From Prunella strophiata (Eukaryota > Chordata > Aves > Passeriformes > Prunellidae): DNA of 64,000 nt. The number at the start of each line of letters is the position of its first letter. The first letter of the stretch is position 1. The stretch is from assembly GCA_036583965.1 (NCBI GenBank), contig JAZBQD010000030.1, positions 109,628,162 to 109,692,161 on the forward strand, read 5' to 3'. The position numbers and the translations under genes were made by a program. The notes beneath the pieces are model-generated. The model ran no database searches, was not told the DNA's origin, and was given only the letters and a program-made list of their open reading frames with translations. Below are positions 48,301 through 61,077 of the stretch, piece by piece.

Positions 48301-51300
48301 TTTTCTGGTAACAGATCAACATATGGGCCTTCCTTATTGCAATTCACTTCAGCAAGCAGAAATGCAATTGATGTCATTATTCCATATGCAGATCTATCCC
48401 AAGTCAGAGCAAATGAGGTGAAGGAACCTCCCACAATTGAAATAAAAGCCACCCAAAGCTTCTGACAGTTAACTAAAAATTTGCCAACTCAAAAGTTTCA
48501 AAGCAGAATACTTCAATGAAAATTTTAACACCACACAGCAGTTCTGTGGCAATCTTTAAACCTAATATTACTCCCTCTGGTGAAAATTTAAGTTAATTTA
48601 GGAGAATCTGTTGCAACATAGAGATCAAACTGCTTAAGCGAATATCGGTGGTAAGCATGCCACAGCATATTTTCCAAAAAAAAACCCACTTATGACTCCC
48701 AAATTATTCTAAATAAGAAAAACAAAATGACACTGAAAAGTACAGGAGGTTTTCTCAGTGAATTTGAACAGTAGGGATAAAAACAAAAAATATATTTGGA
48801 AATCAGGAATGAAGTCACTGTTTCACAGGAGGGGAAAAACCACCTTGCAATGATAACCTCAAATATGAAATGGATTACTCTCCAAAGACATGCTTCCTGG
48901 CTTTTTTTAGATAGATGCAGTTCATACATGTAGTTAAGGTAACAACAGCATTTACTATAGCTTGCTTCCTGAGGAGGCTTCTGACTTGTTTCAAAGTTTA
49001 CAGTTATCTTTCCCACCCTTTTCTCCCCAGAAGAAGAAAGGATCAAGCTGAAGAACCCAGGACAGTTAAAGGTAAGAGTGCAAAAATCATGAGGTGAGAA
49101 TTAAGGTTGATAGGAAAGAATGCTAGTTTAGTTTTTTTCCCTGAAATATAGCCTGAATTAGGGTTTGTTTACATTTTAAAAAATACTTTTTAAAATTCCT
49201 GTTTAATTATAGTGTATCTTCCTCAGGGATAATACTCAAAGGCAATTTTCAAAGGCAATGCATTTAAGACATTTTAAAGAGTCATTTACATATAAAACTC
49301 TGCCAAGTCCTTTCCCACAAGCTTAGCTGAGCGAATTCTTCCAATATTTGTGTACATTTCAATGGTGGCATGGGACAGATCCTGTATAAAAGAAAATAAA
49401 CCATTATAAGCTTTATGTACTTTTGGCAGCTGTATGGTTATTTCACACAAACTCATAGCCAGTGACTAAGTTACTGCAACAAAATGCCCACAATGAGTCA
49501 CATTTGCCCTGAGCACAAAATACACAGCAGTTTGTAACAGGTCACCTTCACTCCTCCAGCAGCTGGTCATACCCCATATCTGTGAATGCTAAGTTATAGT
49601 CCGAATAATTATTTTCACAAGAGTGCCTTAAAGGAATTTTGCTTGCATTCCGAAACTTGAAGTTTATCTCTCCTCTTTAAGCTTAATCTCCAATGCAGCC
49701 ACAGTGTCCAAGTGTCACCTTCCTCCCCTTGCCCTAAGCATTAATAACAGCAGCAAACCTTTCTCACAAAATCAGCAGTTACAACACACACTGTGTTCAA
49801 CCATCCAAATTCTTTCAAAAGTCCATAAAAAACTCTGGCCACATATGTAAAAATATAAAAAATACATCACATTGTGACAGGATAAAGGGAGAATGGCTTC
49901 AAACTGAGAAGATTTTTTTTAAAATGCAAATAAATTATCTTAGGTGTGTCAGTAAGTTTTAACTAATTCTGTGTTCTTGTCCACTGAATACAGGACAAGA
50001 TTAAATATGGGTATACATAAAATGTATATATTTACATGACAACTACACAGAAAACCATCTTTTAGAGTGTATCTGATATCTGAATTTCCTTTGCATAAAA
50101 GTGCAGTCATAAATACAAAGAGAAATGGCAATTCCTCTGGCAAACACTACAGATCCCATGTAGTTTCTTAAATTTAGGAAGTTACTGCTGAGCTTAGCAG
50201 AGATCTTAGGTGCAAGTTGGAACTGAATAGATAAGAGAAGCTGGCAGCTCTCAAGATTTTAATTTTGATCCAGCTAAACAACTAGTCCTATAAATAAATG
50301 AAGAATAAAAATGAAACCCAGTCTCTTCAGACAAAACGTTTTGAGATCTTTTTCTTTTGATAAAACTTTGTAAAATTGAGTATCATATAGTTTTCATGTT
50401 TCGAAAAAATTTCCATTTTTCTTCAGGTTTTCTCCAGAAAATCTTATTGGCCACATGCAAATAAGAGAAATTTTAAAGGAAAATTATTTAAGGGAAAAAA
50501 AATGAAACAAACAAATAAACAAACAAAAACACCAAAAAACCCCCAACACAAACTGTCAAATCAAGCCCTCAAAAAACAAACACACTCTTGTGATAATCAA
50601 GTTTTTTGTTTTATTTAACAATCTTCTATTTGAAAAACAAAACCAGCAAAATTAAAAAACCTGAAATCATTACAATGGCTCCTCAGTAGAGCAGCTGTCA
50701 GAAAATAAAGATGCACAATATTAGAATCCTCACTCTGCATCAATTTATGCCAGGTGCAACCCTATTGTCCACAAATGTCCCACAGCTTATATATATATAT
50801 TTAAAAATCAACAGTATAACTTTAATCATGTAATACTCATTGCAAAATGCAAGCCCAAACCATTTAAAAGAAAGCAGAATTCACACATCAATATTCTTCT
50901 GGGTAAGAGTCAGTTAATTCTGAATTTGGGATAGCAGAACATGACAGCCATGACATTGGCTTTTTTAATATCTAAGTATACATACCCACAAATAATAACC
51001 TCCAGCTCATAACTGTAAATATTAAAGTTAATGCAAATATTTGAAACTTGGGGCCCCTACAGTGTTCCAGCTGTTAAACAAATCAGCCTTGTTGTGTTCA
51101 GTGTGCAAGAAATAACCTTTGGTACCAAAACATGGAAATACAAATTTATGTTCTCAATGTATCTTCTCAGGTTTGAAAACTTTGCCCCTATTTAATCTAC
51201 AGTGCAAACACACACAAAACTAATATAAATAACCAAGACTCATACTTACTAAGTAGTGTTTTTCAAAAGCTTCTACAGATGATAAGGCCTCTTTGAGTTT

Positions 51301-54300
51301 CTTGTAAGGGCTCTGTGATGCATTGGCTTTGGAAAAAAGCAGGACAAGAGCTGTTACTTACAAACACATTCTGAGAACAGCATCCCCTCACACCCCATCC
51401 CTGCTTTTTCTCCAGTAGAAAGTGGAGAGAAAACTAAAAACTAATATCACTTTGCAGCTTCAGGTGCAGGTTATCTATCTGCACACAATCAAGGATGCTC
51501 CATTTGTTTTTACCTATAGTTTTATTTTAAATACTTGTCTGAAAGCATTAAGAACTTAATTCAAATCCAGTGCTGTTCAAGACCAATCACCTAAATGCTA
51601 AGTGAAGCATCAATGGAAAAACTTCTACTTGCAACAGTAAGGAGATGCACTGGTACTTTGAAATAGCTAAACAGACATTGAAAGAACTTGTAAGAGATAA
51701 AGTTCCATCAATGGGTGTGTGTATATGTAGGGATACTTGAAAATTTGTATTAGTGATGTACTCCTCTGCTATGCATTTCAGACAATGTCAGCTATTGAAG
51801 GAATTCCAGCACTCCTGGCAGTACCTGTTTCAGGGCGTTCTGCTCCCAGCCCTGCTAACAGATCCACAGTCCTGTTAAGGTCTTCTGAATTGGGTCCCTT
51901 CTCTGACACAAGTCCACACAGGTAACCCAGAGATTTTAACTGTAAGAGGAGCCAGATGCTTGCTTTCAATAGAATGTAAAATCAATATAAAACTTCTCTT
52001 GTTCTGTTACTTCATTCCATTTTCATAGCTTTCATATTATGCTGCTTATAAGGTCTCAAAATTAACTGTTATTTTCAAAGTATAAAGAAACCTATTAAGG
52101 AATTAAATTGCATATAAGTTACTGACCCAAATATTGGAACACACACAGATCCCTTCATGCACAACACCTAATCTGAGTAAATCCTTCTGGTTTTCAACAC
52201 AAACACAAACAAAGCTTGAGATGTTCAGCAGTTATGACCAAAGATTATTTCTAATAGTTGTGTCTGTATTTTTGAAAACTGCATAATCAAGAAAAGCAGG
52301 CAAGTCTGCAGTACAGTGATTAGGCATCTTGCAAATCCACCTGAAGTACTGTATTCAGCTGAAAACCTTCCTGAAAAAGAGATTAGCACAGCTAACAGTG
52401 TTAACAGAGTTAACTACCATAAAACCCCTTCTAGACAGCAGCTGGTGGCTCAACACCCAGAATATTGTCTTAAAGAAGCTCTTATCTATTGGCCATTTGG
52501 TTAATTTACTTAGAAAACTCAATCAACTACAGAGGTAAGCCTGCAAAGGAATAAAGGTCTCAGCTTGTCACATAAAAAATGGAGATGGACATTAACCTTT
52601 TTAAAAAATTTATTTTAAATTCCACTTAATTTTGTCACTAGTTGCTAAATTTCTTCATTCAGTCTTACTGCTACTCATTATCCTTAAATTCTTCCCTTTA
52701 CCCTCTATGTGTTAGAAAAATGATGGAAGAGAAGAACATTTCCAGCTCATGTTGGAGCTTATTTTCCCTAAAAACATGTAAGGAGTATGAGAAGAATCTG
52801 ATGCACCAATTGCCATTTTAAACAATTCTTTGCTTCCTTTATTGTGATCTCCGCCCCCCTCCTTTTTTTTTTTTTTTTTTAATAAGCAATAACTCTTCAA
52901 GGTGAAATTTCATTTCCCTCTTTTGTAATAAAACAAGGATCTCAAGGACTCAATTGGAGGATTATTAAGTCTACTGAAACATGAGCAAACTATAATTAAA
53001 ATAAAGAGCAAATATTCTGCAGGCTATGCAAACAAAAGGGTGAGTCTTCAAAAGATGTTGGTCTTCAAAAACACCCACAGATACCACAGTAGACTATTTC
53101 AATAGTTTCTGGAGTTTACCTTCTTTCTAAAATGTTTTTCAGCAGTGGAAATCAGTAGCAACCTCAAATATCACCTCTTTCATAGGAACAGAGTAAGTGG
53201 AACTTGAAACATGGATGTCTCATCTAGACTAGACTCAACACAATGTACAGAACCCAGTATTAAATTCCTCAATAAAAAGGACAAAATCTGTTCCAGGGAA
53301 ATAAATATTCTATTTCAACATTTTAATTCTACTACCCCAACACACCATTCACTTACCTTCTCTGTGGCATAGCTCCACAGGCCAACTGTGTGGGAAACAT
53401 TTGCATCTATTTGAGCCCTATCACAGCAGCCTTCTATTCTCTGTAAGACTTCCAAGCAACTCAAAAACACCCAGCAATCCAAAGCTCCAGGAGGAACTGA
53501 GACCTGGAGATGGAGAGATGAAATTAACTGGGCAATAGACCATCATCAGATGAGAAAATACTTCAGCAAAAACACTTGATACAACACAGCAAAACCTCTT
53601 GGAAGGTTTACTGTTTACTCAGAATACACACAGCACAGCCCAACTCTTGCTGCCTCCTGAATAATTTATATACATTAGTTCATGAAACATATTAACTAGA
53701 TTTGATACATTCATCAAGATGCAAGAGAAGGAAAGGAAGACTAATAGGTCTTGGAAAAATTCCAGAAGTCTGAAAACTCAGCTTAAGGAAAACAGATAGG
53801 AAAAATTTCTGGAAATAGACTACTACTTTCCTAAGGAGACATCAGCTCTAACTGAGACTGAAATGAAAAGTATAAAGAAGCATTAAAAACCTGGAGAAAA
53901 CAAATTAGTCTCTAAGATTCCTTCACAAAAATAAGCTTATTCATTGAAGGATATGACATCTGTCATGGACAATTAATTAAAAAATGGAGATGAAACAAAC
54001 AAAGGAACACAAAAAGAGAAAGACAGAAAGACAAGACAGTCTGATACTAAAATATTTTCAAGAATTAAGATAAAGATGAACATAACTAAAGACGTGGAAT
54101 AAAGACACAACAATGGCGTTTCAAAATCCTGTTCATAACCCATGCAAAAAATGTTCCTTTTAGAAAGACTATAAAAGTCCTAAAACCCATAATAAACTAA
54201 GTGACTAATGGGATAGGAAAGTCCAAAGTATGACCACAATGAAGTTGAAGAAGTAATAAAGATCTGAATTCTGAAGAATTTTCAGGAATACAGAGATCCT

Positions 54301-57300
54301 AAGAAGAGAGTAATTTAGATTTCTGCTGTGTGTTCAGTGGAGTCAAGCCACGTTAAGAGGTTTGCTTGCATTAAGAAAAAGGATCACAACAGGGATAAGT
54401 ACAAGCTATGCACAATTAAGTGTCACTGTCTCACAGTCAGAACACTGCATTCAGTTTGGATCACCACAGCAAGACAGGAACAGCAGAAAAATTCCTTTTG
54501 GAGAGGAAAACTCCAAACACTGGGGGCACAGGACAGACCTGGGATGCAGCAAAAGGGGAACTGTAGGAAGTGCCTTCAGAGATCTAGAAGGCTACATTTT
54601 GGAAATTAAAATTTAAAGAAAACACAAAATGCACACAGAGATCATACTATCTGTGGGAATTACACATTAGTTTGAGAACACATGAAGGTATCAGCAAAGC
54701 ATCTGAAGCAGATTTACAATTTTTAAATGCACATGAATAGATGGAACTTACTACCACACAATGTCAGTCAGGCAAAAGTTAGCAGCTGCTGTTATAATGG
54801 CACAGATAAAACTAACACAGCACCCATGGGATGAGGACATGGGTAAACCACAAAGTGATATTCAGAAATAATCTCTTCTTTTTGTTACAGAGGATTAGCC
54901 TGCGTAACAGCATAATAACCACTCTGCTTTATTTCCTTCAACACTGCTATAGATTTAAATTATGGGAGCTACAGTTCAACAGATCAGTAATAAATCCATG
55001 AAAGAAGCAGGCAAAAGATCACCCATTTAGAGGATAACTTTCCAGGTGAAGACTAAAACACTTTAACTAAACAAATTTGGTTCCCAGATGTGATGTCTCC
55101 AAATTTTGTGCCAAAGACATTCATGAATCAACAGCAGTACAATTATTACAGCATCATTTTGGTAACTCCCAGCCAGCCCTTACTTGAATGCTGGTCACCA
55201 AGAGCTAAACATGAAAGATCTCATTAGATCATCACTGTATTAAATAATTCACATAATGGAACAGATGACACTGACTCACTTCCAACAGCTTGAGCTCCTG
55301 CACACAGTTGTGAAGAAGCTCCAGTGCTCGCTGGGAAACCTCCCATGGCCTCTGCAGGAAGATTAACAGCGTGCACTGCCGGGAGAACAGGTAACTGCGC
55401 AGGTCCAGCAGCGTCGCCTCTTGGTTCTGAATCAGCTCTCTCTTCTCCATGTCTATTGGCTTCCGCAGGATTAAACCATTCCAGCTCCTCACTGGCTGGC
55501 AAAAAAACGTCAGCCAGTTTGCACCATCTAAGTAAACAAAGTTAATATCCAAGAATCAACCACTGCTTTCTAGGAAAGCCTCTTGATCCTCCCTCCAGAG
55601 GCTGTGAGCTACCTTAGTCCTTCCCAAGTTTGTCACGAGGATAAATGAGTTAATGTCTTAGCTTCAAAAAGCAAACCAAAAAACCACTAGAACTTCCACA
55701 GTGAAGTAAGATAATTGAATTTCACATTCAGTTCCCACAGGCATTTTGTCCTCATTGTACGTTTGTTATCAGTATAGTGGCAACCAGTTTCTAATTTATT
55801 TATTAGCGATTAATCCTACTTGAAGTTCAAAACAAACAAGCTTTATCTGTTCAAGTATTTCTTACTCAGGCATCATGGATGGATGTGCCACCACTTCCAG
55901 GTATTGCATTGAGTTCAGTCAGCACAAATCTATTTCACTGCAATTACTTCTGCACTATATTTTCACCAGATTCATAAAACATATCTGATTAAAGCTGTTA
56001 TATAACAGCATGTGCTTTAGCTCATTAAAACAGTTTAAAGCTATTTGATACTTCTTGCACAGTAATTTTTCTCGAAAATGAAGTTAAATCTTCTGTAGTG
56101 CAGATTAAGCATCTATTTCTATTAAGTTTTGCAGTGATTACCAAACATCTTGTGTAATTTGAGGCAACACTGAATGCACTTTTCCAGGAAGCTCTTTACT
56201 GAAAAACCTAGCAGTGAGCTGTAAAAACAGCAGCTGTATCTCAGCCAGATCAATACTTGTGTCATTTTATAGTTCAGGGCTCTGGTTGCAACAATCATCC
56301 CATTAGAGCAAAACACAGGTTTTCATTAAAAATTCCTTCTAAGCCTCAAAGACAAGAAACAAAATTTTGGTAAGACTGTAACTGATGGAAACACTTGTGT
56401 TTGCACACAGCATAAAACAAGAGCACATACTGCCTGGTGCAGCCTCCCTGTGACTGCCCAAAGCACAGGGCTGCTCAGCACAGTGAAGAAAATCATGCAC
56501 TCAACTCATTTCACATTTCAGACACTTACCACCAGCCCCAAAGTTGACAACATACTGAGAGAACAAGGCATCCAGCTCATCATACTGCACCAGGGCATCC
56601 TCAAACTGCTGCAGCATCTCAAAGACAAAGGCCAGCTCTTCCTTTTGGCACACAAGCAATACAGAGAACATGTTATTGACATTATTAATGCCTGGTATTA
56701 CAGCCTGTCCTCATCCATCCACAGAGCTCCAGGAACTACTTTTTTCTAATTGTCATTTCACACATATTCAAAAACCTGCCATTGGAGCAGATTTCTTCCC
56801 AACACAGGGAGGTCCACAAAAGGAGATTAAATCATACAGCTCTGCCAGTAAATTCTGATGTGTATCCAGATCCTGATTCACTACAAGATATTGCTCACAG
56901 ATCTATTAAAAGTTTGAATTTAAATAAATAAATGAATAAATGCTGAAGACTCATCTCCCATAATAGCACTGATGATTTCCCCTCAGTTTACACCATGAAG
57001 GCATCAATTGCAGTGCATCATAAAAGGGGTTTTTGTACACAAAGCCAAACTGCTAATTAGAAATGGCCTCAAAATTAGATATATCCTATGCAAAAGATAG
57101 CACCTGCAGTCAAAGGAGACATGAGGATGCAGTAGAGTAGAGATCAGCATTGTACAGGGACCAGAAAATTCCAAAGGAATCAAGATCTTCAATTTTATCA
57201 ATCTTGCTTTTCTTTAAACCAGCTAAATAAAATATTTATAACTACATAAAAAAATAGAATTCATGGCACTCACTATATGGATTATTTTAAAATAGACACT

Positions 57301-60300
57301 TTTCTAAACATCAACTCCATAAACACTGGCAACAAGCTGAACAAAGAAAACAGCAGCACTCAAATACCAATTGCGAGTTTGAGTGTGTATGCACAGTAAC
57401 AGGACATTTACCCCAAATTCAAGATTAACTATTAAAACACTTTTTAGATGCAATTTGTTTGCTTCAATTGAGGTTCATAAAATTTTGACAAGCCTGAAGA
57501 GATTCTGCTTTTTTAACAGCAGGAAACTGTATTACTGCATTAACTGTATTAAAAGGTAACAAACCTGCTGCAAACAGGATCCAAAAATGCTGCTTTTAAA
57601 CCAGTCTCCATAATTCCTGCCTCAGTCCTCAAAGAATTATCAGAACATTAAAAGTACCAGAAATCCAACCACAACAAAAAAGCACCATATTTAAAACTAG
57701 GACTCAAGTATTTTCTTCACATCAAGAGACTCTCACCTGGACCATGAAATACTCGCAGAAGCTCCACCCTGGCTCAGTCCTTTTCTCTCTCAGAGTTCTC
57801 ATGTCATCTTCAAACTTGCCTAAGTTTTTGGTAAAGGACATGAGAAGCAATGTCCTGAGTTTGGTCAGGAAGGCATTCCAAGATTCCTGAGAACGGGAAG
57901 AGTCTTTCAAAGGGTCAGAAAGTACCACACATCTGTAAAGAGATTGATAAAATTCTATTTGAGGAGAAAAACACATAATTCACATATAAATGCCCAGCTG
58001 AATACTGTGCATTCCTGACAAATTCAGAATGAACAATATTTAGTTTTTCATTCCACATTAATCAAGAGGAAAAAAAAAACTAGATGAGGGTTATGTTTGT
58101 TTGTTTGGAGGCAGCTATGTTGGGGTTTTGGGTTGGTTTTTTTTTTTTTCTCAGAAAATAAACAGATCCCATTAATTTACAAATAAATTTACTTTTTCAG
58201 AGCATCTTCCTTCCTCAGTTCTTCTATCACAATTTATTAACATCCAAAAAACAAATGATATCTCTAAAGACAGGAAAATCTCTCATCCGAGTAAAACACT
58301 ATTTCTGGTTAGAAAATTCTATTTTGTTGGCTTTAATGAAAACAAAAACAGTTTCATACATTCATTACTACTTCCTTAGAATAAAAGCATCTGAAGAAAC
58401 TGGCCTTATGTCAATTATCTCAGAGTGGAAAGGTGATTAAGTGAACAGCAGAAAGTACAGTGGCAAAAAATAAACCCTACTGGCTTCAAATTCCCTACTC
58501 ACCTCACTTCCACTACCTTCAACTCTGGTAAGATTTTTGCAAGCACCTAAGCAAACAAAAAACCCTGAAGGTCTAAAAGCTGATTAACATCACACTGTTC
58601 CCCTTAAACCTCTCTAAGCCAGGAGGAGATACTTGAAATCTATTTGACACACATTTCAAAGCTGCCACTAACCCAGGAAAACTGAAAATAAAATTGCTCC
58701 CTTTAGTCTTTGTGCCAGCCTCCTTCAAAGCACAGATCTTACAGAGCTACCAGTCTGAATGCTGGACATCAAGGCAAGTGTTTAAATAAGCAAGGAATGT
58801 CTTGCATATGGAGCTGAGTTTATAAATCAGCACACTGGTCAAAAGATGAAAATGTTTGCAAGCCCAAGAACGCTCACCTGTCACTTTGCTTGTTACAGAA
58901 GTCATTCCTTATTTTATCTACTATAGAGGTTCGGGGAAGGATATTGGTTTTGTTCTTTTTCTTGGCATCACTCTCAACCACCACAATCAGCCAGTCCACT
59001 GAGCTGTGAGCTTTGAGAACGTTCTGCCACTTGGTGATGTCATCCTTGACTGTGGTTTTGTACACTTCCGTGTCCTGGGATGAGAAGTGGTGAATCATCA
59101 AATCAAACAGACATTCTGAACAATTTCAAAAGGGAAGTTTTGTTCCAAAAGAAGGCAAACAGAAAGACATATCAAATGGAATTAGTGACAGTAAGTTCAC
59201 TTACTGAAAAAAATCAAATTAGGTAAAGCATAGTAAAATTCTAGTATTTTAATTTAATTAATTTCCAGTATTTTGGTTAACAGCAAATATAGTATTTGGT
59301 ACATTATCCTTCTTTAGATGACTGAAATTAGGATTTTTTAAACATCATTTAAGCTGTTTATTTTACACCTTCTGGAGCTTTACAATAAAAACATGTTTGA
59401 AATTACAAAGCTGTAATTTTATTCTCTGTTTTATTCTCACATAGTAAGAGAAGTGTGGTATTTCCACCTTCTGCACTTCTCAAATCTCAACTTGTTTAAA
59501 AGCTTTTCCAAAAAAAAAAATTTTTTTTAAAAAAGCAGAAGCATTGTTTGGAATTATTTCGCTTCTGGGTTGGTGTTTACACAGATAAATTCAGATTATT
59601 GTTAAGGCTGTTCTGGACTCTTCTTGACTGGTCACAGATCAGATGTCACCTGTGTCCTTCAAGTAGATAATTAATTCCCAACAGAGGTAAACCAAAAGGC
59701 AGTGAACTGGAGGTAAACAGGATTAAGACATTCCAAATCTTGCCAGTTAAATTGCTGACATCCACCAGTACCTGACACACACAGAAGATGTAACTAAAGA
59801 AAAAAAAGCATATCTTTACATTTCAGTGCACCAACAGATCATAGCTGAACTACCCTGGCCACATTTCTGTGTTACAAAGAAAGTGCACTGTGCCCCTGCA
59901 GTATCACTGTAAGATCCTGGGGGTTTTTGTGACAAAGTACTGAAAACAGGTTATTCAAATGCCTGTCCTCTAGTATCAAGTAACATCACAAACAGATACT
60001 GCTTATGGCAAGAAGTGCTCAAGCTAAGTTTTGTTTCCAGCAATATATCAGGTATGCATGCTTATGCAACCCAGACTTAATTGTTTTGACTTTCTGTTTG
60101 TGCTGTTATTTTCATTTGCTTTTCATGCTTATGTGAACAATTTAATTTTGAAATTTGAGTTTTTACAAGTACTTACACAACATTCTGTCCAATAAATATG
60201 AAGGAAGGGAAAAGTCAAAAGGGCTTTATTCCCCTCTTTGGGTAGTAGCTCCTCTTTAAACTGAACAAAGTTGGATTCCAGGTGAATCATCTTCGGAGCA

Positions 60301-61077
60301 CGGCCGTAAGACCTACAGAGTTTAAAAACTGAAATTAGTGGACAGAGTAGAAAACTAAACATGTGTTGTTGGGAAGCGAAATAAACTGAAATACTCTGGC
60401 ACTGGAAACCCACAAACTACATTCAATCCATTTTGTATAAAGTCAACTAAAATTTGGTATTGCTTGAAATGGGATAAAAGCTCATTTTTGAAGAACAGAA
60501 GCTAGAAGCTCTTCAGCTTTCTTTCAGTAAAAGATTTTCTATATCTCTAGGACAAGTAGAAAACACCAAGTAAGAGAATTCCCCAAATATTTTTTCCAAT
60601 CACAAAGCAGTGCCATACCAAACTTTCTGGAGGGAAGTATATATAATTCCATATGTGTTCTACCTATATTCTCATTGAGCAGAAAGCATACCACTTTCAG
60701 AACACAGCTGCCAAAGTAGATCAAAGCACACCAAGACAAACCCACAAACCACAAAATCAGGAAAAGAAACACAGCATTACTATCATTTTTCTTTAGGCAA
60801 AGTTGAAGGGTTGAAAAGATCATCCTGAAGTGCACAACATTCACTTTGATTATCTAATTTCTTCAATTTCTTTGAGTCAGTTGCTCTGTTCAACTCAATT
60901 TATGGTAAGAGCTCCTCAGAACACAACAAATACACATTTACCCAGGTCAAAACCAGACTACTGAAACAGAATCACAGAATAAAATGTAAGTTTACCTCCT
61001 CCATTCCATGGGTTCTCTAGGAAGCTGCTGAGAAAGTGTAGGATACAAGGAAGTAAATAAATTCTGATCTCCAGCAC
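34855..61077 (-). CDS. TRAPPC10: TRAPPC10 (TRAPP II subunit, Trs130 homologue), exons 2-23, 5' partial
   Basis: TRAPPC10 is a TRAPP II subunit that acts at the trans-Golgi and endosomes in Rab activation and tethering. Exons: 60996-61077, 60177-60312, 58878-59074, 57737-57932, 56530-56641, 55280-55527, 53357-53503, 51825-51939, 51250-51326, 49290-49381, 48021-48161, 47010-47122, 45489-46003, 42907-43048, 41213-41371, 40330-40559, 39411-39511, 38923-39049, 38059-38229, 36502-36679, 35904-36098, 34855-35093. Landmarks: NLFTSLYPTLSQQLPREPME (exon 2), SYGRAPKMIHLE (3), SWNGLILRKPIDMEKRE (7), HFSIEKNSYRKTAEWLTKHK (14), DSWIENDNLSVD and the C-terminus HVLEVNVT-stop (23). 3713 nt, about 1237 aa; with a first exon of about 22 codons this equals the human 1259. 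Every phase agrees and no frame break is present. Exon 1 should end in the T of a split TGT Cys codon and was not found up to 64000. Confidence 0.96.
36861..36963 (-). mobile_element. CR1 LINE 3'-end fragment in TRAPPC10 intron 20
   Basis: Reverse CR1 tail: AATCATAGAACATGGAATCC, GGGGACCTTAAAGATTATCT, CCACCTGCCATGGGCAAGGA, ending TTCCACTAGAAC. About 100 bp. Confidence 0.85.
38598..38780 (+). mobile_element. CR1 LINE 3' end in TRAPPC10 intron 19
   Basis: Contains ACCCCATCCCTGGAAGTGTT, CAAGGCCAGGTTGGATGGGA, the CCTGCCCAGGGCAGGGGATT block, and the tail CCATTCTATGATTCTATGG. About 180 bp. Confidence 0.92.
39302..39324. repeat. Poly(A) run in TRAPPC10 intron 18
   Basis: About 23 A in a row on the plus strand. 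No retrotransposed sequence could be recognised immediately upstream. Confidence 0.8.
41626..41944 (+). mobile_element. Possible solo LTR of an endogenous retrovirus in TRAPPC10 intron 15
   Basis: The order T-rich segment, GGAGAAACTTAATGGACTGT, then a TATAAA at 41861-41866, then GTCTTGTAAAGAGCTGCTGT and a GTGTTATTTTGTGTCCTACA end resembles U3-R-U5 of avian ERVL-like LTRs as I remember them. No internal retroviral sequence is seen, and no target-site duplication could be defined. Old and inactive. Confidence 0.4.
42363..42572 (+). mobile_element. CR1 LINE 3' end in TRAPPC10 intron 15
   Basis: Shows GGAGGAATTTCTCCACAGAA, CATTGGAATGGGCTGACCAT, AGACTGGATGTGGCACTCAG, and TAGGTTGGACTCAATCCCAG, ending CTGATCCTGTGATC. 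About 210 bp. Confidence 0.85.
44301..44360. repeat. 60-bp dispersed repeat, copy A (TRAPPC10 intron 14)
   Basis: ATATTTTGTAAATACTGCAG then CTCAAACCTAG and so on to TTATCTAATAATA. It matches 47711-47770 with about four differences. I do not recognise the family. Confidence 0.85.
47123..48020 (-). other. TRAPPC10: U12-type GT-AG intron of TRAPPC10 (between exons 12 and 13)
   Basis: The donor reads GTATCCTCT, one base from the U12 consensus GTATCCTTT. TTCCTTAAC, the U12 branch-point consensus, lies at 47131-47139, about 10 nt before the acceptor CATTAG. Joining the exons gives ...GQIEN|YLQTSSLL (codon AA|T), as expected of the family. Every other TRAPPC10 donor in the window looks U2-type. Confidence 0.85.
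47711..47770. repeat. 60-bp dispersed repeat, copy B (TRAPPC10 intron 12)
   Basis: About 93% identical to 44301-44360, same orientation, 3.4 kb apart. Similarity stops sharply on both sides. Confidence 0.85.
49872..49911 (+). mobile_element. Very short CR1 fragment in TRAPPC10 intron 10
   Basis: TGTGACAGGATAAAGGGAGA followed by ATGGCTTCAAACTGA matches a well-conserved CR1 segment (usually GTGACAGGACAAGGGG...). Only about 40 bp remain. Confidence 0.6.

Noticed and set aside
54300..54700. Ancient L3/CR1-like LINE remnant in TRAPPC10 intron 7
   Set aside because: CATTCAGTTTGGATCACCAC resembles such elements, but the similarity is short and fades at once. Too weak without a repeat library.
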